Of a DNA stretch of 64,000 nt, positions 1 through 7,811 are shown one piece after another. Position 1 is the stretch's first letter. Every line of letters starts with the position of its first letter. The DNA is from an uncultured Altererythrobacter sp. (GTDB lineage Bacteria; Pseudomonadota; Alphaproteobacteria; Sphingomonadales; Sphingomonadaceae). The position numbers and the translations under genes are program-made. Under the pieces are notes generated by a model, which saw only the letters and a program-made list of their open reading frames with translations, was not told where the DNA came from and did no database searches. The stretch lies in the NCBI GenBank assembly GCA_913056125.1, contig CAJXNC010000003.1, positions 296,031 through 360,030 of the forward strand, written 5' to 3'.

Positions 1-562
1 CGATGGTTTCAGCGCCATCGTCATTGGCTATGACGAGGCCTATTCGAGCGACAGCCTGCAGACTTCGCTGGTCGACCTGATGCGCGAGAGGCGCCACATC
101 CAGGATGGTGAGGAGATCGACTTCGACCTGTTCGATACGCGACGAATCCAGGAAACCGTACAATCGGTGACAGCGCAATTGACGCAGCTCGTCGCCGGAA
201 TTGCAGGTATCAGCCTAGTGGTGGGCGGAATCGGGATCATGAACATCATGCTGGTTTCGGTTAACGAACGAAAGCGCGAGATCGGCATCCGCCTTGCCGT
301 TGGCGCCAAGGCACGTGATATCCAGCTGCAATTCCTGACCGAAGCCGTCCTGCTCTGCGCATTCGGATGTATCGTCGGCATACTCATGTCGATGGCGATT
401 TCGTTTGGCTTGCTGAGCCTGCTCGAAATCCCCTTCCAGTTCGATCTTCCGGCCTATTTGGCCAGTCTCGCAGTCTGCGCGCTGATCGGCATTACCTTCG
501 GTTATTTCCCTGCGAGCAAGGCGGCGCAACTCGATCCGATGGACGTGCTACGGCAGGAATAG
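1..562 (+). CDS. MacB-type ABC transporter permease, 3' fragment
   Basis: The reading frame is open from base 2, so this is the C-terminal part of a gene that starts upstream of the window. It shows the FtsX/MacB permease pattern: a periplasmic segment, then a hydrophobic helix carrying the VVGGIGIMNIMLVSV stretch, the cytoplasmic ERKREIGIRLAVGA loop, two more hydrophobic segments, and the closing PASKAAQLDPMDVLRQE tail typical of the family. Such permeases work with an ATPase and usually a membrane-fusion protein to move substrates or lipoproteins out of the inner membrane or periplasm. The partner genes would lie to the left and are not visible, so the substrate cannot be named. Confidence 0.9.
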   Translation, partial: DGFSAIVIGYDEAYSSDSLQTSLVDLMRERRHIQDGEEIDFDLFDTRRIQETVQSVTAQLTQLVAGIAGISLVVGGIGIMNIMLVSVNERKREIGIRLAVGAKARDIQLQFLTEAVLLCAFGCIVGILMSMAISFGLLSLLEIPFQFDLPAYLASLAVCALIGITFGYFPASKAAQLDPMDVLRQE

Positions 563-618
563 AATTCGTCGGGACGAGGGCGTTGTAGAGCAGCCCTGCG
601 CTCGCCATATCGTCCGCC

Positions 619-849
619 ATGCACTGGCCTGCCTTCATCACTTTTGCCAGCGATGCGACGCTTGTAGGCTTGTGGGCCGGGGGGTTCCTGCTGCTTGCGG
701 TATTGGCCCTGCTGGCGGATTGGCGCCGGTCGAGGCGCAAGAATATCGACCGCGTGGGCTGCCTTCCATGGACGCCGATTTTCCTCGCCGCCGCCTTTAT
801 TGGTAGCGGATTGCTGATGGTCGCGGTGAAAGGGTGGTTGGCACCTTAG
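619..849 (+). CDS. small two-helix membrane protein, unknown
   Basis: A 76-residue protein with two clear hydrophobic helices (about residues 13-33 and 53-72) separated by a short basic, cytoplasm-like loop with RRSRRK. I do not recognise a family. It starts 56 bp after the permease stop and could be translated from the same message, although no strong ribosome binding site is visible. A perfect 7-bp hairpin follows the stop at 862-881. It could be a small accessory subunit of the transporter or an unrelated conserved membrane protein. Confidence 0.55.
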   Translation: MHWPAFITFASDATLVGLWAGGFLLLAVLALLADWRRSRRKNIDRVGCLPWTPIFLAAAFIGSGLLMVAVKGWLAP

Positions 850-1082
850 TCTATTGGTTACGCCCTCGCATCCGCGAGGGCATCCTCGGTGCTGTTCCCT
901 CCGCTACGCTGCGGGGCACCTGCGGACGGCCGGTCGGCCTTGCGGCTCGCTGGTCGCGAGCCGAACCCAAGCTTGGTCTTGATGTACGACCGAGCTCGAA
1001 CCCGATAGCGTTCGCAAGCGCGACCGCGCGCCCGAGCTTATGCGAGGAAACCGCAAGCCCGGATGGGCTTGCGCAAGGCATG
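850..1082. repeat. hairpin-rich intergenic block
   Basis: This 233-bp gap between convergent genes holds at least three perfect inverted repeats: 862-868/875-881 (7 bp, 6-nt loop), 943-950/956-963 (8 bp, 5-nt loop) and 1053-1060/1065-1072 (8 bp, 4-nt loop). The last lies just past the cpaF stop and may help end that transcript, although no T-run follows. A 76-codon minus-strand frame fills the gap, but its Arg/Pro/Ala/Ser-rich composition and the hairpin density favour a structured intergenic element over a protein. Confidence 0.45.
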
Positions 1083-2615
1083 TCAGAGACATGCCTCCAA
1101 GTACGCCTGGTCGAAGCCGAACTGGCGGGCTTTTTCCAGCGTGTAGGGACGCAGGCCCGAGGAGCGGAACTCGCCGAGGATCTTCCCGTCTTCGCTCTCG
1201 TCCAAATATTCGAAGTTGAACAGCTCCTGCGTCACGATCACGTCGCCTTCCATGCCGATCACCTCGGTGATGTTGGTGGTACGGCGCGAACCGTCGCGAA
1301 GGCGCTTCACCTGCACGATCAGGTCGACCGATTCCGCGATCTGGCGCGAAATGGCTTCCTTCGGAATCTTGATGTCGCCCATCAGGATCATGTTTTCCAT
1401 ACGGCCCAGGCATTCGCGCGGGCTGTTGGCGTGCAGCGTACACATGGAGCCGTCGTGGCCTGTGTTCATGGCGGCGAGGAGGTCGAAACACTCCGCGCCA
1501 CGAATTTCGCCCAGGATGATGCGGTCAGGACGCATACGCAGGGCGTTCTTCACAAGGTCGCCAATGGTGATGGCGCCCTGGCCTTCGAGGTTCGGCGGGC
1601 GCGTTTCGAGCGGCAGCCAGTGCGGCTGCTGCAGGCGAAGTTCGGCCGCGTCTTCGATAGTCAGCACGCGTTCGCCCGGGTCGATCATCTTCGACAGGGC
1701 GTTGAGCATGGTCGTCTTACCCGAACCGGTACCGCCCGAGATGACGATGTTCATGCGGCAGGCACCGGCAATTTTCAGCGCGGTCGCCATCTTCTTGCTC
1801 ATCGAACCGAAACCTTCGAGCATGTCGATGGTGATCGGCTTTTCGGAGAACTTACGAATGGAGATCGCGGTGCCGCGCAGCGATAGCGGCGGCACGATCA
1901 CGTTCACGCGGCTACCATCCTTGAGGCGGGCGTCGGCAAGCGGGGTGGTCTGGTCGACACGGCGACCGACCTGGTTCACGATACGCTGGGCGATCTGGAA
2001 CAGGTGGTTTTCATCGCGGAACTTGATGCCCGCGAGCTGCAGCTTGCCCTTCTTTTCGATGTAGGTCTGTTCGGGACCGTTGACCATGATGTCCGAGACG
2101 TCCGGATCCTGCAGAAGCTCTTCGAGCGGTCCGAAACCGAGCAGTTCGTCGATTAGGACCTTTTCCAACGCGAACTGTTCGCGGCGGTTGAGGGTGATCT
2201 TCAGTTCCGCCAGCACCTCCATGATGATGGGGCGGAATTCCTCGGAAAGCTCTTCCTTGGTCAGCGTTGCCGCGGCTTCGGGATCGACGCGTTCGAGCAG
2301 GCGCGGCAGTACCTGTTCCTTGATCTTGTGGACGCTGGCTTCGAAGCCTGTTGGCTCGTTTGCCGGTTCGTTGACCGCGTTAGCGCGGTCGGCGAGGCGC
2401 GACATCGCATCTTCGCGGACCGGTGCGCTATTGGTGGGCTCGCCGGGAACGGCGCCTTCGCCGGGAATCGGGGGGAATTGTTCGCCGCCGGATTTGCCGG
2501 TTTCGGGCGCAGACCCGTTGGCAGGGCCGCCACGCATAGGCTTGGCGACGCCAAAGGACGGGCGGGCACCCGGCTTCATGCCGCCTGCACCATTCTTGCG
2601 TCCAAAAGCGCTCAT
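1083..2615 (-). CDS. cpaF: CpaF-family secretion/pilus ATPase
   Basis: A 510-residue hexameric ATPase that powers assembly of Flp/Tad-type pili or a related type II/IV secretion system at the inner membrane. Visible motifs are Walker A GGTGSGKTT (294-302), the Asp box EDAAEL (321-326), Walker B RIILGEIRG (365-373) and the His box ending in CTLHAN (near 392-397). The first 90 residues are Gly/Pro-rich and probably disordered. I chose the ATG at 2615 because MSAFGRK is preceded by a GAGGGG-like ribosome binding site. A longer in-frame start at 2759 exists but its extra segment looks non-coding. The neighbours are not pilus genes, so this copy stands alone here. Confidence 0.93.
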   Translation of the reverse strand: MSAFGRKNGAGGMKPGARPSFGVAKPMRGGPANGSAPETGKSGGEQFPPIPGEGAVPGEPTNSAPVREDAMSRLADRANAVNEPANEPTGFEASVHKIKEQVLPRLLERVDPEAAATLTKEELSEEFRPIIMEVLAELKITLNRREQFALEKVLIDELLGFGPLEELLQDPDVSDIMVNGPEQTYIEKKGKLQLAGIKFRDENHLFQIAQRIVNQVGRRVDQTTPLADARLKDGSRVNVIVPPLSLRGTAISIRKFSEKPITIDMLEGFGSMSKKMATALKIAGACRMNIVISGGTGSGKTTMLNALSKMIDPGERVLTIEDAAELRLQQPHWLPLETRPPNLEGQGAITIGDLVKNALRMRPDRIILGEIRGAECFDLLAAMNTGHDGSMCTLHANSPRECLGRMENMILMGDIKIPKEAISRQIAESVDLIVQVKRLRDGSRRTTNITEVIGMEGDVIVTQELFNFEYLDESEDGKILGEFRSSGLRPYTLEKARQFGFDQAYLEACL

Positions 2616-2820
2616 TCGAGATTGCCCCTCATCTGTTTCGGTCGTTGCAGCATGCGTGACACATGGTGCTTTACGATCATCTCTAATGCGGAAATTTGGT
2701 AAACAACCGGTAAAGGCTGCCCTCTGACAGGCCCGTTTTGCGAGGAAAATTCCTATCAACAGTCACGATGGGGCAACTGCTTGATGTGCAGGGGGGCGAG
2801 ACATATCCCGGCGAGGGCAA

Positions 2821-3687
2821 ATGTGCCGCAGCCGCGCCGGGATGGATTTCTTGCCAGAGGTCACTGTAACGCTAACCCGCTATGCCGAGCCCGATGCGCT
2901 CCTGCGCGAGGTGCTGGATAGTGCCACGGCGCAGCAAGGCGTCAGTGGGGAAGTACTGCTGGTCGAGCAGGATCCCGATGGCAGCGTGGACGAAAGCGAA
3001 TATGCCAATGCCAACCTGCCCCTGCGGATAATTCGCGCCGAGCTTGGCGGGCTGTCCGAAGCTCGGAACCTGTCGCTCGAGCATGCCAAGCATGACCTCG
3101 TCCTCTTCCTCGATGCCGATGCAGTTGCCGTAGAGGATTGGGCAGCCCAGCTGGCCGATGCTTTGGCGGAGCCCCGAGTGGCGGTCGCAGGCAGCCGGAT
3201 TGTGCCGCGCTGGACGGGCAGGGAGCCGTTCCTGGCGCGCGCCCGCGTAGTGAGGGACCAGTTCTCGCTGCTCGACCTCGGGACCGGACAGAAGCCCTAT
3301 CCGCGTGTCGTCGGGGCGGCTTTCGGTGTCGACCGGGCCAAAACGGGCACGCTGCGTTTCGACCCCAATCTCGGGCGGCGCGAGGGCCGGCTGTTCGGCG
3401 GTGAGGAAAGCGATTTCTGTCACCTTGCGAGCGAAGCCGGTCTCGATATCGTCTATCAGGGTGCTGCCTGTGTGGAACATGTCGTCGCGCCGGAGCGGAT
3501 GCGACTGGGATGGATCGCCAAGCGGCTCGTCTTCGCCGGGCAGGGCAGGGGCAGCCTTGGCGGCAAGCCTTCGCCCAGCCGTTCGCCCGGACTTGTCGAC
3601 TGGCTGACCCTGCCGATCACCCTGCCACCCTATGCGCTGGGTTGGCTTTGGGGGAAACTGGGATCGGACCGGCAGGCCAGGCGATAA
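2821..3687 (+). CDS. family 2 glycosyltransferase
   Basis: A 288-residue GT-A-fold glycosyltransferase (281 if the ATG at 2842 is used; neither start has a convincing ribosome binding site). The N-terminal Rossmann-like part contains GLSEARN (77-83) and the metal/nucleotide-sugar binding LFLDADAV with DAD at 98-100. Further on a GGEESDF segment fits the ED-like catalytic region of the family. The C-terminal end is hydrophobic and basic and may touch the inner membrane. It opens the plus-strand arm of the glycan locus and its stop overlaps the next start by one base (TAATG), so translation is probably coupled. Sugar specificity cannot be read from the sequence. Confidence 0.88.
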   Translation: MCRSRAGMDFLPEVTVTLTRYAEPDALLREVLDSATAQQGVSGEVLLVEQDPDGSVDESEYANANLPLRIIRAELGGLSEARNLSLEHAKHDLVLFLDADAVAVEDWAAQLADALAEPRVAVAGSRIVPRWTGREPFLARARVVRDQFSLLDLGTGQKPYPRVVGAAFGVDRAKTGTLRFDPNLGRREGRLFGGEESDFCHLASEAGLDIVYQGAACVEHVVAPERMRLGWIAKRLVFAGQGRGSLGGKPSPSRSPGLVDWLTLPITLPPYALGWLWGKLGSDRQARR

Positions 3688-4775
3688 TGCGCAAGATCGG
3701 CCTCCTGACCTTGCCGCTGCACCAGAATTATGGCGGCATCCTGCAGATCCTCGCACTCTACCGCTTCCTGCTCGATCAGGGTTTTGAGCCGGTTTTCCTG
3801 CACAAGGAGCCTGTCACCCCGCTGAAAAAGCAGCTCTTTCGTTCGACGATCGGCCGTGTGCTCGAACGCCTGCCCGTCGATGTCCGTGGCTATCGCGCGC
3901 GGGCGATGCACCAGCGCTTCGTGCGCGCGATGATGCCCAGAAGAACGGCAATCCTGCGTACGGAGGAAGACCTCGCGGCAGCGGTCGCGGAAGAGCAATT
4001 GGATGCCGTGATTGTCGGCAGTGACCAAGTCTGGCGGCTCGATTATCACCGCGACACCGGCCACATGCAGTATTTCCTCAATTTTGCGCGCGGTGAGCAT
4101 GTGCGCAAGATCGCCTATGCGGCGTCCTTCGGAACCGAGGAATGGCAATACCCGCAATGGAGTGGTGAGATCGGCCGGCTACTCGCCGGTTTCGATGCGG
4201 TCTCCGTAAGAGAGCAGGCAGGCCGCGAAATCTGCCGGGAGGAATTCGGCAAGGAGGATGTATCTGTCGTTCTCGACCCGACTCTGATTGTCGGAATGTC
4301 CTTGTATGACGAGCTACTGGAGAGGACGGATCCAGTGATTTCCGAAGGCTCCGTGATGCGCTACGTGCTCGATCCCAACCCCACGGTCCAGCGCATCGCC
4401 AATCTTGTGATGTCCTCCTTGGGCAAGGAAGAGGACGGGATCGAAATCGGCGTCCAGGGCGCGTCACAAGACGTTCCGCACTGGTTGAGGGCCTTCCGCG
4501 ATTCCGGCTTTGTGGTGACGGATTCCTTCCATGGGACCATCTTTGCCATCATCTTCCGCAAACCATTTGTGTCCGTGGCTAATCGCGAACGCGGCATGGT
4601 TCGCTTCACCTCCTTGCTCGATGCTCTTGGCTTGAGCGACAGGCTTGTTGCCGCCGATGATGAAGAGAGGATCGCCAGGATGGTGGACACGCCGATTGAC
4701 TATGGCGCGGTTGAACAACGGCTGGAAGAGCTGCGCAAAGGTTCGCGATCCTTCCTGCTTTCGGCGCTGGCTTGA
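3687..4775 (+). CDS. polysaccharide pyruvyl transferase
   Basis: A 362-residue protein of the CsaB/WcaK/ExoV-like pyruvyl transferase family. It transfers a pyruvyl group from phosphoenolpyruvate to a sugar hydroxyl, giving the polymer an acidic ketal. Family hallmarks are NYGG near the N-terminus (14-17), GSDQVW (111-116), and the late TDSFHG (278-283) followed by a hydrophobic stretch. Length is normal. It overlaps the upstream GT2 gene by one base and the next gene follows directly, so it belongs to the same operon. The pairing with an FrhB-like protein two genes on is a common arrangement in exopolysaccharide loci (family knowledge). Confidence 0.9.
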   Translation: MRKIGLLTLPLHQNYGGILQILALYRFLLDQGFEPVFLHKEPVTPLKKQLFRSTIGRVLERLPVDVRGYRARAMHQRFVRAMMPRRTAILRTEEDLAAAVAEEQLDAVIVGSDQVWRLDYHRDTGHMQYFLNFARGEHVRKIAYAASFGTEEWQYPQWSGEIGRLLAGFDAVSVREQAGREICREEFGKEDVSVVLDPTLIVGMSLYDELLERTDPVISEGSVMRYVLDPNPTVQRIANLVMSSLGKEEDGIEIGVQGASQDVPHWLRAFRDSGFVVTDSFHGTIFAIIFRKPFVSVANRERGMVRFTSLLDALGLSDRLVAADDEERIARMVDTPIDYGAVEQRLEELRKGSRSFLLSALA

Positions 4776-5696
4776 GTGGCAATGGATGATCCAACCGCCC
4801 CGATTTCGCCTCCACGGGACCTGGCAGGGCAGCAAACGGGCAACCGCTACCTTTTGGTGGCGAGGATTGGCCCAAATAGCCTGCATAATGGCTGGCTCGA
4901 GCCCGCCGGAAACCGGAATTTCGACGTCCTGCTCAGCGCTTTTGACGAGCGAGCCAGTATGCCGGAAGGGCATGGGATATTCTCCGAGTTCAGGCCGGGG
5001 CCGAAGATTGCCGGCCTCGCCGAGATCTTGCGCGATCATGCGGAGCTATGGCGCCGCTACGACCATATCGCCATGTTCGATGACGATCTCGCCAGCGATG
5101 CGAAGACGATCTCCCGCATGTTCGAGCTTTGCCGTGAACATAGGCTGCAAATCGCGCAGCCCTCCCTCGACCCTTCCAGCCACACATCCTTCATGGGATT
5201 GCTGCAGCAGAAGGGCTGGCAGCTGCGCTACACCAACTTCATCGAGATGATGTGTCCCGTCTTCTCGCGCGAGGCACTGGAAAAGGTCGAGAGCCTGTTC
5301 GGGCTGGGATATGAAAGCGGGATCGACCTTGTCTGGTGCAATATGCTGGCCACGGGAGAACGCGATTTTGCCGTGCTCGACGAAGTGGCCGTGCGGCATA
5401 CGCGCCCCATTGGCGGGCAGATGGATGCCAACGGCTTTGTCGACGGGCGCACTTACGAGACCGAGATCCAGCAAGTGCTCGATCGCTTCTCGCTGCAATA
5501 TGTCCGGCTGCAACCCTATGCTGCGCTGGATCGCCACGGGCGCGTGGTCGCTTCGCGCTTGCAGCTGGCCATTGCGGCACTGCCCCTGCTGTTCAGTTCG
5601 CTTGCCCGGGCGCCCCGTTTGCGGCGCGGCTGGAACGCTCTTGTTTATTTTGTCCGAACCCTCCTGTTCCGTCCGAAGCGACTGCCGGTCGGATGA
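4776..5696 (+). CDS. DUF707-like glycosyltransferase-type protein
   Basis: A 306-residue protein beginning at a GTG directly after the previous stop, or 304 residues from the ATG at 4782. The central IAMFDDDLASD segment (98-108, DDD at 102-104) resembles the metal-binding acidic motif of GT-A-like enzymes and fits DUF707, a family of uncharacterised glycosyltransferase-like proteins. Other conserved-looking parts are the FIEMMCPVFS stretch and the GIDLVWC region. No signal peptide is present; a C-terminal hydrophobic and basic tail may contact the membrane. Its place between the pyruvyl transferase and the FrhB-like gene, with a 4-nt overlap with the latter, argues for a role in building the same glycan. 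The family call is from memory of motifs and is moderately sure. Confidence 0.7.
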   Translation: MAMDDPTAPISPPRDLAGQQTGNRYLLVARIGPNSLHNGWLEPAGNRNFDVLLSAFDERASMPEGHGIFSEFRPGPKIAGLAEILRDHAELWRRYDHIAMFDDDLASDAKTISRMFELCREHRLQIAQPSLDPSSHTSFMGLLQQKGWQLRYTNFIEMMCPVFSREALEKVESLFGLGYESGIDLVWCNMLATGERDFAVLDEVAVRHTRPIGGQMDANGFVDGRTYETEIQQVLDRFSLQYVRLQPYAALDRHGRVVASRLQLAIAALPLLFSSLARAPRLRRGWNALVYFVRTLLFRPKRLPVG

Positions 5697-7099
5697 GTGA
5701 TTGCGACAAGCCATTGCTCGATAAGGTCATCGAGAATCGCAATTGCATCGGGTGCGGTGCCTGTGCCTTCGCCTTCCCCGAACAGTTTGCCATGCGCGCG
5801 ATTCACGGCTCGTGGCAGGCGCAATTGCTGCCCGCCGCGGCAACCGAGCCGGATACCGCACCAGAGACCATCTGCCCCCACTCCGGTGCGGGGCTGGATG
5901 AGACCGAGATAGGCGCGCGACTCTATCCGCAGGCGAAGAAGGATCCACGGCTCGGGCGTTATCGCTCCACGCTGGTCGGGCATGTCGAAGAGGGCGGCTT
6001 TCGGGCCGGTGGCAGCTCGGGCGGGATGATTACCTGGCTGCTTGCCGACCTGCTGGAGCGGGGAGAGGTCGATGGCGTCGTCCATGTACGGCCTGCCATG
6101 CATCGAGACGATGGCCTGCTGTTCGAATATGCCATTTCCACCACTGTGGAGCAGGTGCAGGAAGGTGCGAAGTCCCGTTATTATCCCATTGAAATGTCTG
6201 GAGTCCTCAAGCTCGTCAATGAGGGCGACAAGCGCTTCGCCTTTGTCGGCATTCCTTGTTTCGTCAAGGCGGTCAGGCAGTTGCAGTTCGCTGGCCTGCT
6301 GCGCAAGGATGCCGCAAGAATTTGCGTTGGTCTCGTATGCGGACATTTGAAGAGCAAGTATTTCGGCGAGTACCTGGCCTGGCAGGCAGGTGTCGCCGAA
6401 GAGGAGATCGAGACGCTCGATTTCCGCCACAAGCTGGCTGACCGTCCCGCCTCGCAATATGGATTTGCCGTCAGCCAGCGGGGCAAGGACACTCCGCTTG
6501 TCCGTCCCATGCAAGACCTCAATGGGAAGGATTGGGGGGAAGGCCTGTTCAAGAACCCGGCATGCGAGTTCTGCGACGATGTCTTTGCCGAATGTGCGGA
6601 CATATCGGTGGGCGATGCCTGGCTGCCCCGCCATGTCGATGATCCCGCGGGCACCAATGTGGTGGTCATCCGCGATGAGGTCACTGCCACACTGGTGCAG
6701 GCGGCTATCGAAGACGGACGCCTCTCATTCGAAGAGGCAAGTTGCGACACGTTGGCTCTGAGCCAGGCTGCGGGCCTGCGCCATCGCCGTGCCGGATTGA
6801 GCCACCGCCTTGCGCGGCGGATCGAGAAAGGGATCTGGGCGCCGAGGAAGAGGGTAGAGCCAGCACTCGCCAAGTCGCCGCGCCGTCGACTTGTCTATGA
6901 CTACCGCCTGCAAATCGCCGAGACTGGCGCAGCGCAATTCGAAGCTGCGAAAGCGGCTGGCGATGTGCGCCTGTTCGAGCAGGCGATGGCTGGCCTGTTG
7001 CAGGACTATCGCCGGACGGTTCGTGACAATCTGCCGCTACGCCTGGCGAAGAAGGCATGGCGGTTCGGGCGCAAACTGCTTCATGCGGCCTTGCCATGA
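5693..7099 (+). CDS. FrhB/FdhB-type Fe-S protein of a glycan locus
   Basis: A 468-residue protein of the coenzyme F420 hydrogenase/dehydrogenase beta-subunit family (FrhB_FdhB N and C domains). It starts at an ATG overlapping the DUF707 stop by 4 nt. A ferredoxin-like motif sits at C18, C21 and C24, but the expected fourth Cys before Pro is Phe (F28-P29), so a complete 4Fe-4S site is not formed by this motif alone. Other Cys occur at 61, 189 (GIPC), 216, 291, 294 and 301, and the ADISVGDAW signature (302-310) is typical. Members in polysaccharide clusters sit beside pyruvyl transferases; their reaction is not settled. The last 100 residues are basic and may be a locus-specific tail. Confidence 0.85.
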   Translation: MSDCDKPLLDKVIENRNCIGCGACAFAFPEQFAMRAIHGSWQAQLLPAAATEPDTAPETICPHSGAGLDETEIGARLYPQAKKDPRLGRYRSTLVGHVEEGGFRAGGSSGGMITWLLADLLERGEVDGVVHVRPAMHRDDGLLFEYAISTTVEQVQEGAKSRYYPIEMSGVLKLVNEGDKRFAFVGIPCFVKAVRQLQFAGLLRKDAARICVGLVCGHLKSKYFGEYLAWQAGVAEEEIETLDFRHKLADRPASQYGFAVSQRGKDTPLVRPMQDLNGKDWGEGLFKNPACEFCDDVFAECADISVGDAWLPRHVDDPAGTNVVVIRDEVTATLVQAAIEDGRLSFEEASCDTLALSQAAGLRHRRAGLSHRLARRIEKGIWAPRKRVEPALAKSPRRRLVYDYRLQIAETGAAQFEAAKAAGDVRLFEQAMAGLLQDYRRTVRDNLPLRLAKKAWRFGRKLLHAALP

Positions 7100-7148
7100 G
7101 CGGGCAGGCACTTAAGGCAGAGGTCGCATTGATGCCGGAGAGGGATGC

Positions 7149-7811
7149 ATGGCTGTCGCAATAAAGGGAACCAGGCTGGTCTACTTCCCGGTTCCCAAAG
7201 TCGCCTGTAGCTCGATCAAGACGGCCATTTTCGAGCACAATGTGCCGGGCCGGAGCGACATGCTGAACTATTCTGCCGAAACCGGGCAGGGCAAGCATAT
7301 CCACCACATCTACCCGACAAAGCGCTTAATGCTGCGCGGTCTGCCCGATCGGCTGCGCTACTCGGTTGGCTGGAAATGGTTTGCGGTGGTGCGCGACCCG
7401 CTTGCACGGTTCGTATCGGGCTATCGCAACAGGATCCTGCATCATCGCGACCTCGAAACCGCGCCGATCCCCGAAGGCCTCCCGCAAGAGCCTGATATCA
7501 ATTGCTTCGCCATGGAGCTTGCGCGCTATTGCCGCGCGAATGTCAGCCTGAACCACCATTTCGTGCCGATGGTCACCTATCTGGGCAAGCGGCCCGAGCG
7601 GTTCGAGCGTATCTTCGACATTTCGCAGATGGCGCAATTGCGGGACTATATCGCCGAGCATGGCGCCGATTTGTCATTCGACCGCAAGCAGGTGGGCGGG
7701 CCGTCAATCTCGGTCGATGAACTCGATGACCGTTCGCGCGCGGCGCTCAGGGAAGTTTATGCCGAAGACTACGCCATTTGGGGGCGCTTCTTTGGCGGTC
7801 AGGCGGATTAG
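7149..7811 (+). CDS. sulfotransferase family 2-type protein
   Basis: A 220-residue PAPS-dependent sulfotransferase of the carbohydrate sulfotransferase (chondroitin 4-sulfotransferase-like) type. The 5'-phosphosulfate loop is VPKVACSSIK (15-24), and the 3'-phosphate site is the VVRDPLARFVSGY stretch (80-92). A GGAGAGG ribosome binding site precedes the ATG. It is the last gene of the plus-strand arm; its TAG overlaps the stop of the convergent flippase gene at 7809-7810. Context implies that it sulfates the polymer or a glycolipid made by this locus. No PAPS synthesis genes are in the window, so the donor supply lies elsewhere. Confidence 0.88.
   Translation: MAVAIKGTRLVYFPVPKVACSSIKTAIFEHNVPGRSDMLNYSAETGQGKHIHHIYPTKRLMLRGLPDRLRYSVGWKWFAVVRDPLARFVSGYRNRILHHRDLETAPIPEGLPQEPDINCFAMELARYCRANVSLNHHFVPMVTYLGKRPERFERIFDISQMAQLRDYIAEHGADLSFDRKQVGGPSISVDELDDRSRAALREVYAEDYAIWGRFFGGQAD

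Noticed and set aside
851..1081. 76-codon minus-strand frame filling the gap after cpaF
   Set aside because: Low-complexity composition and overlap with three inverted repeats make a structured non-coding element likelier than a protein.
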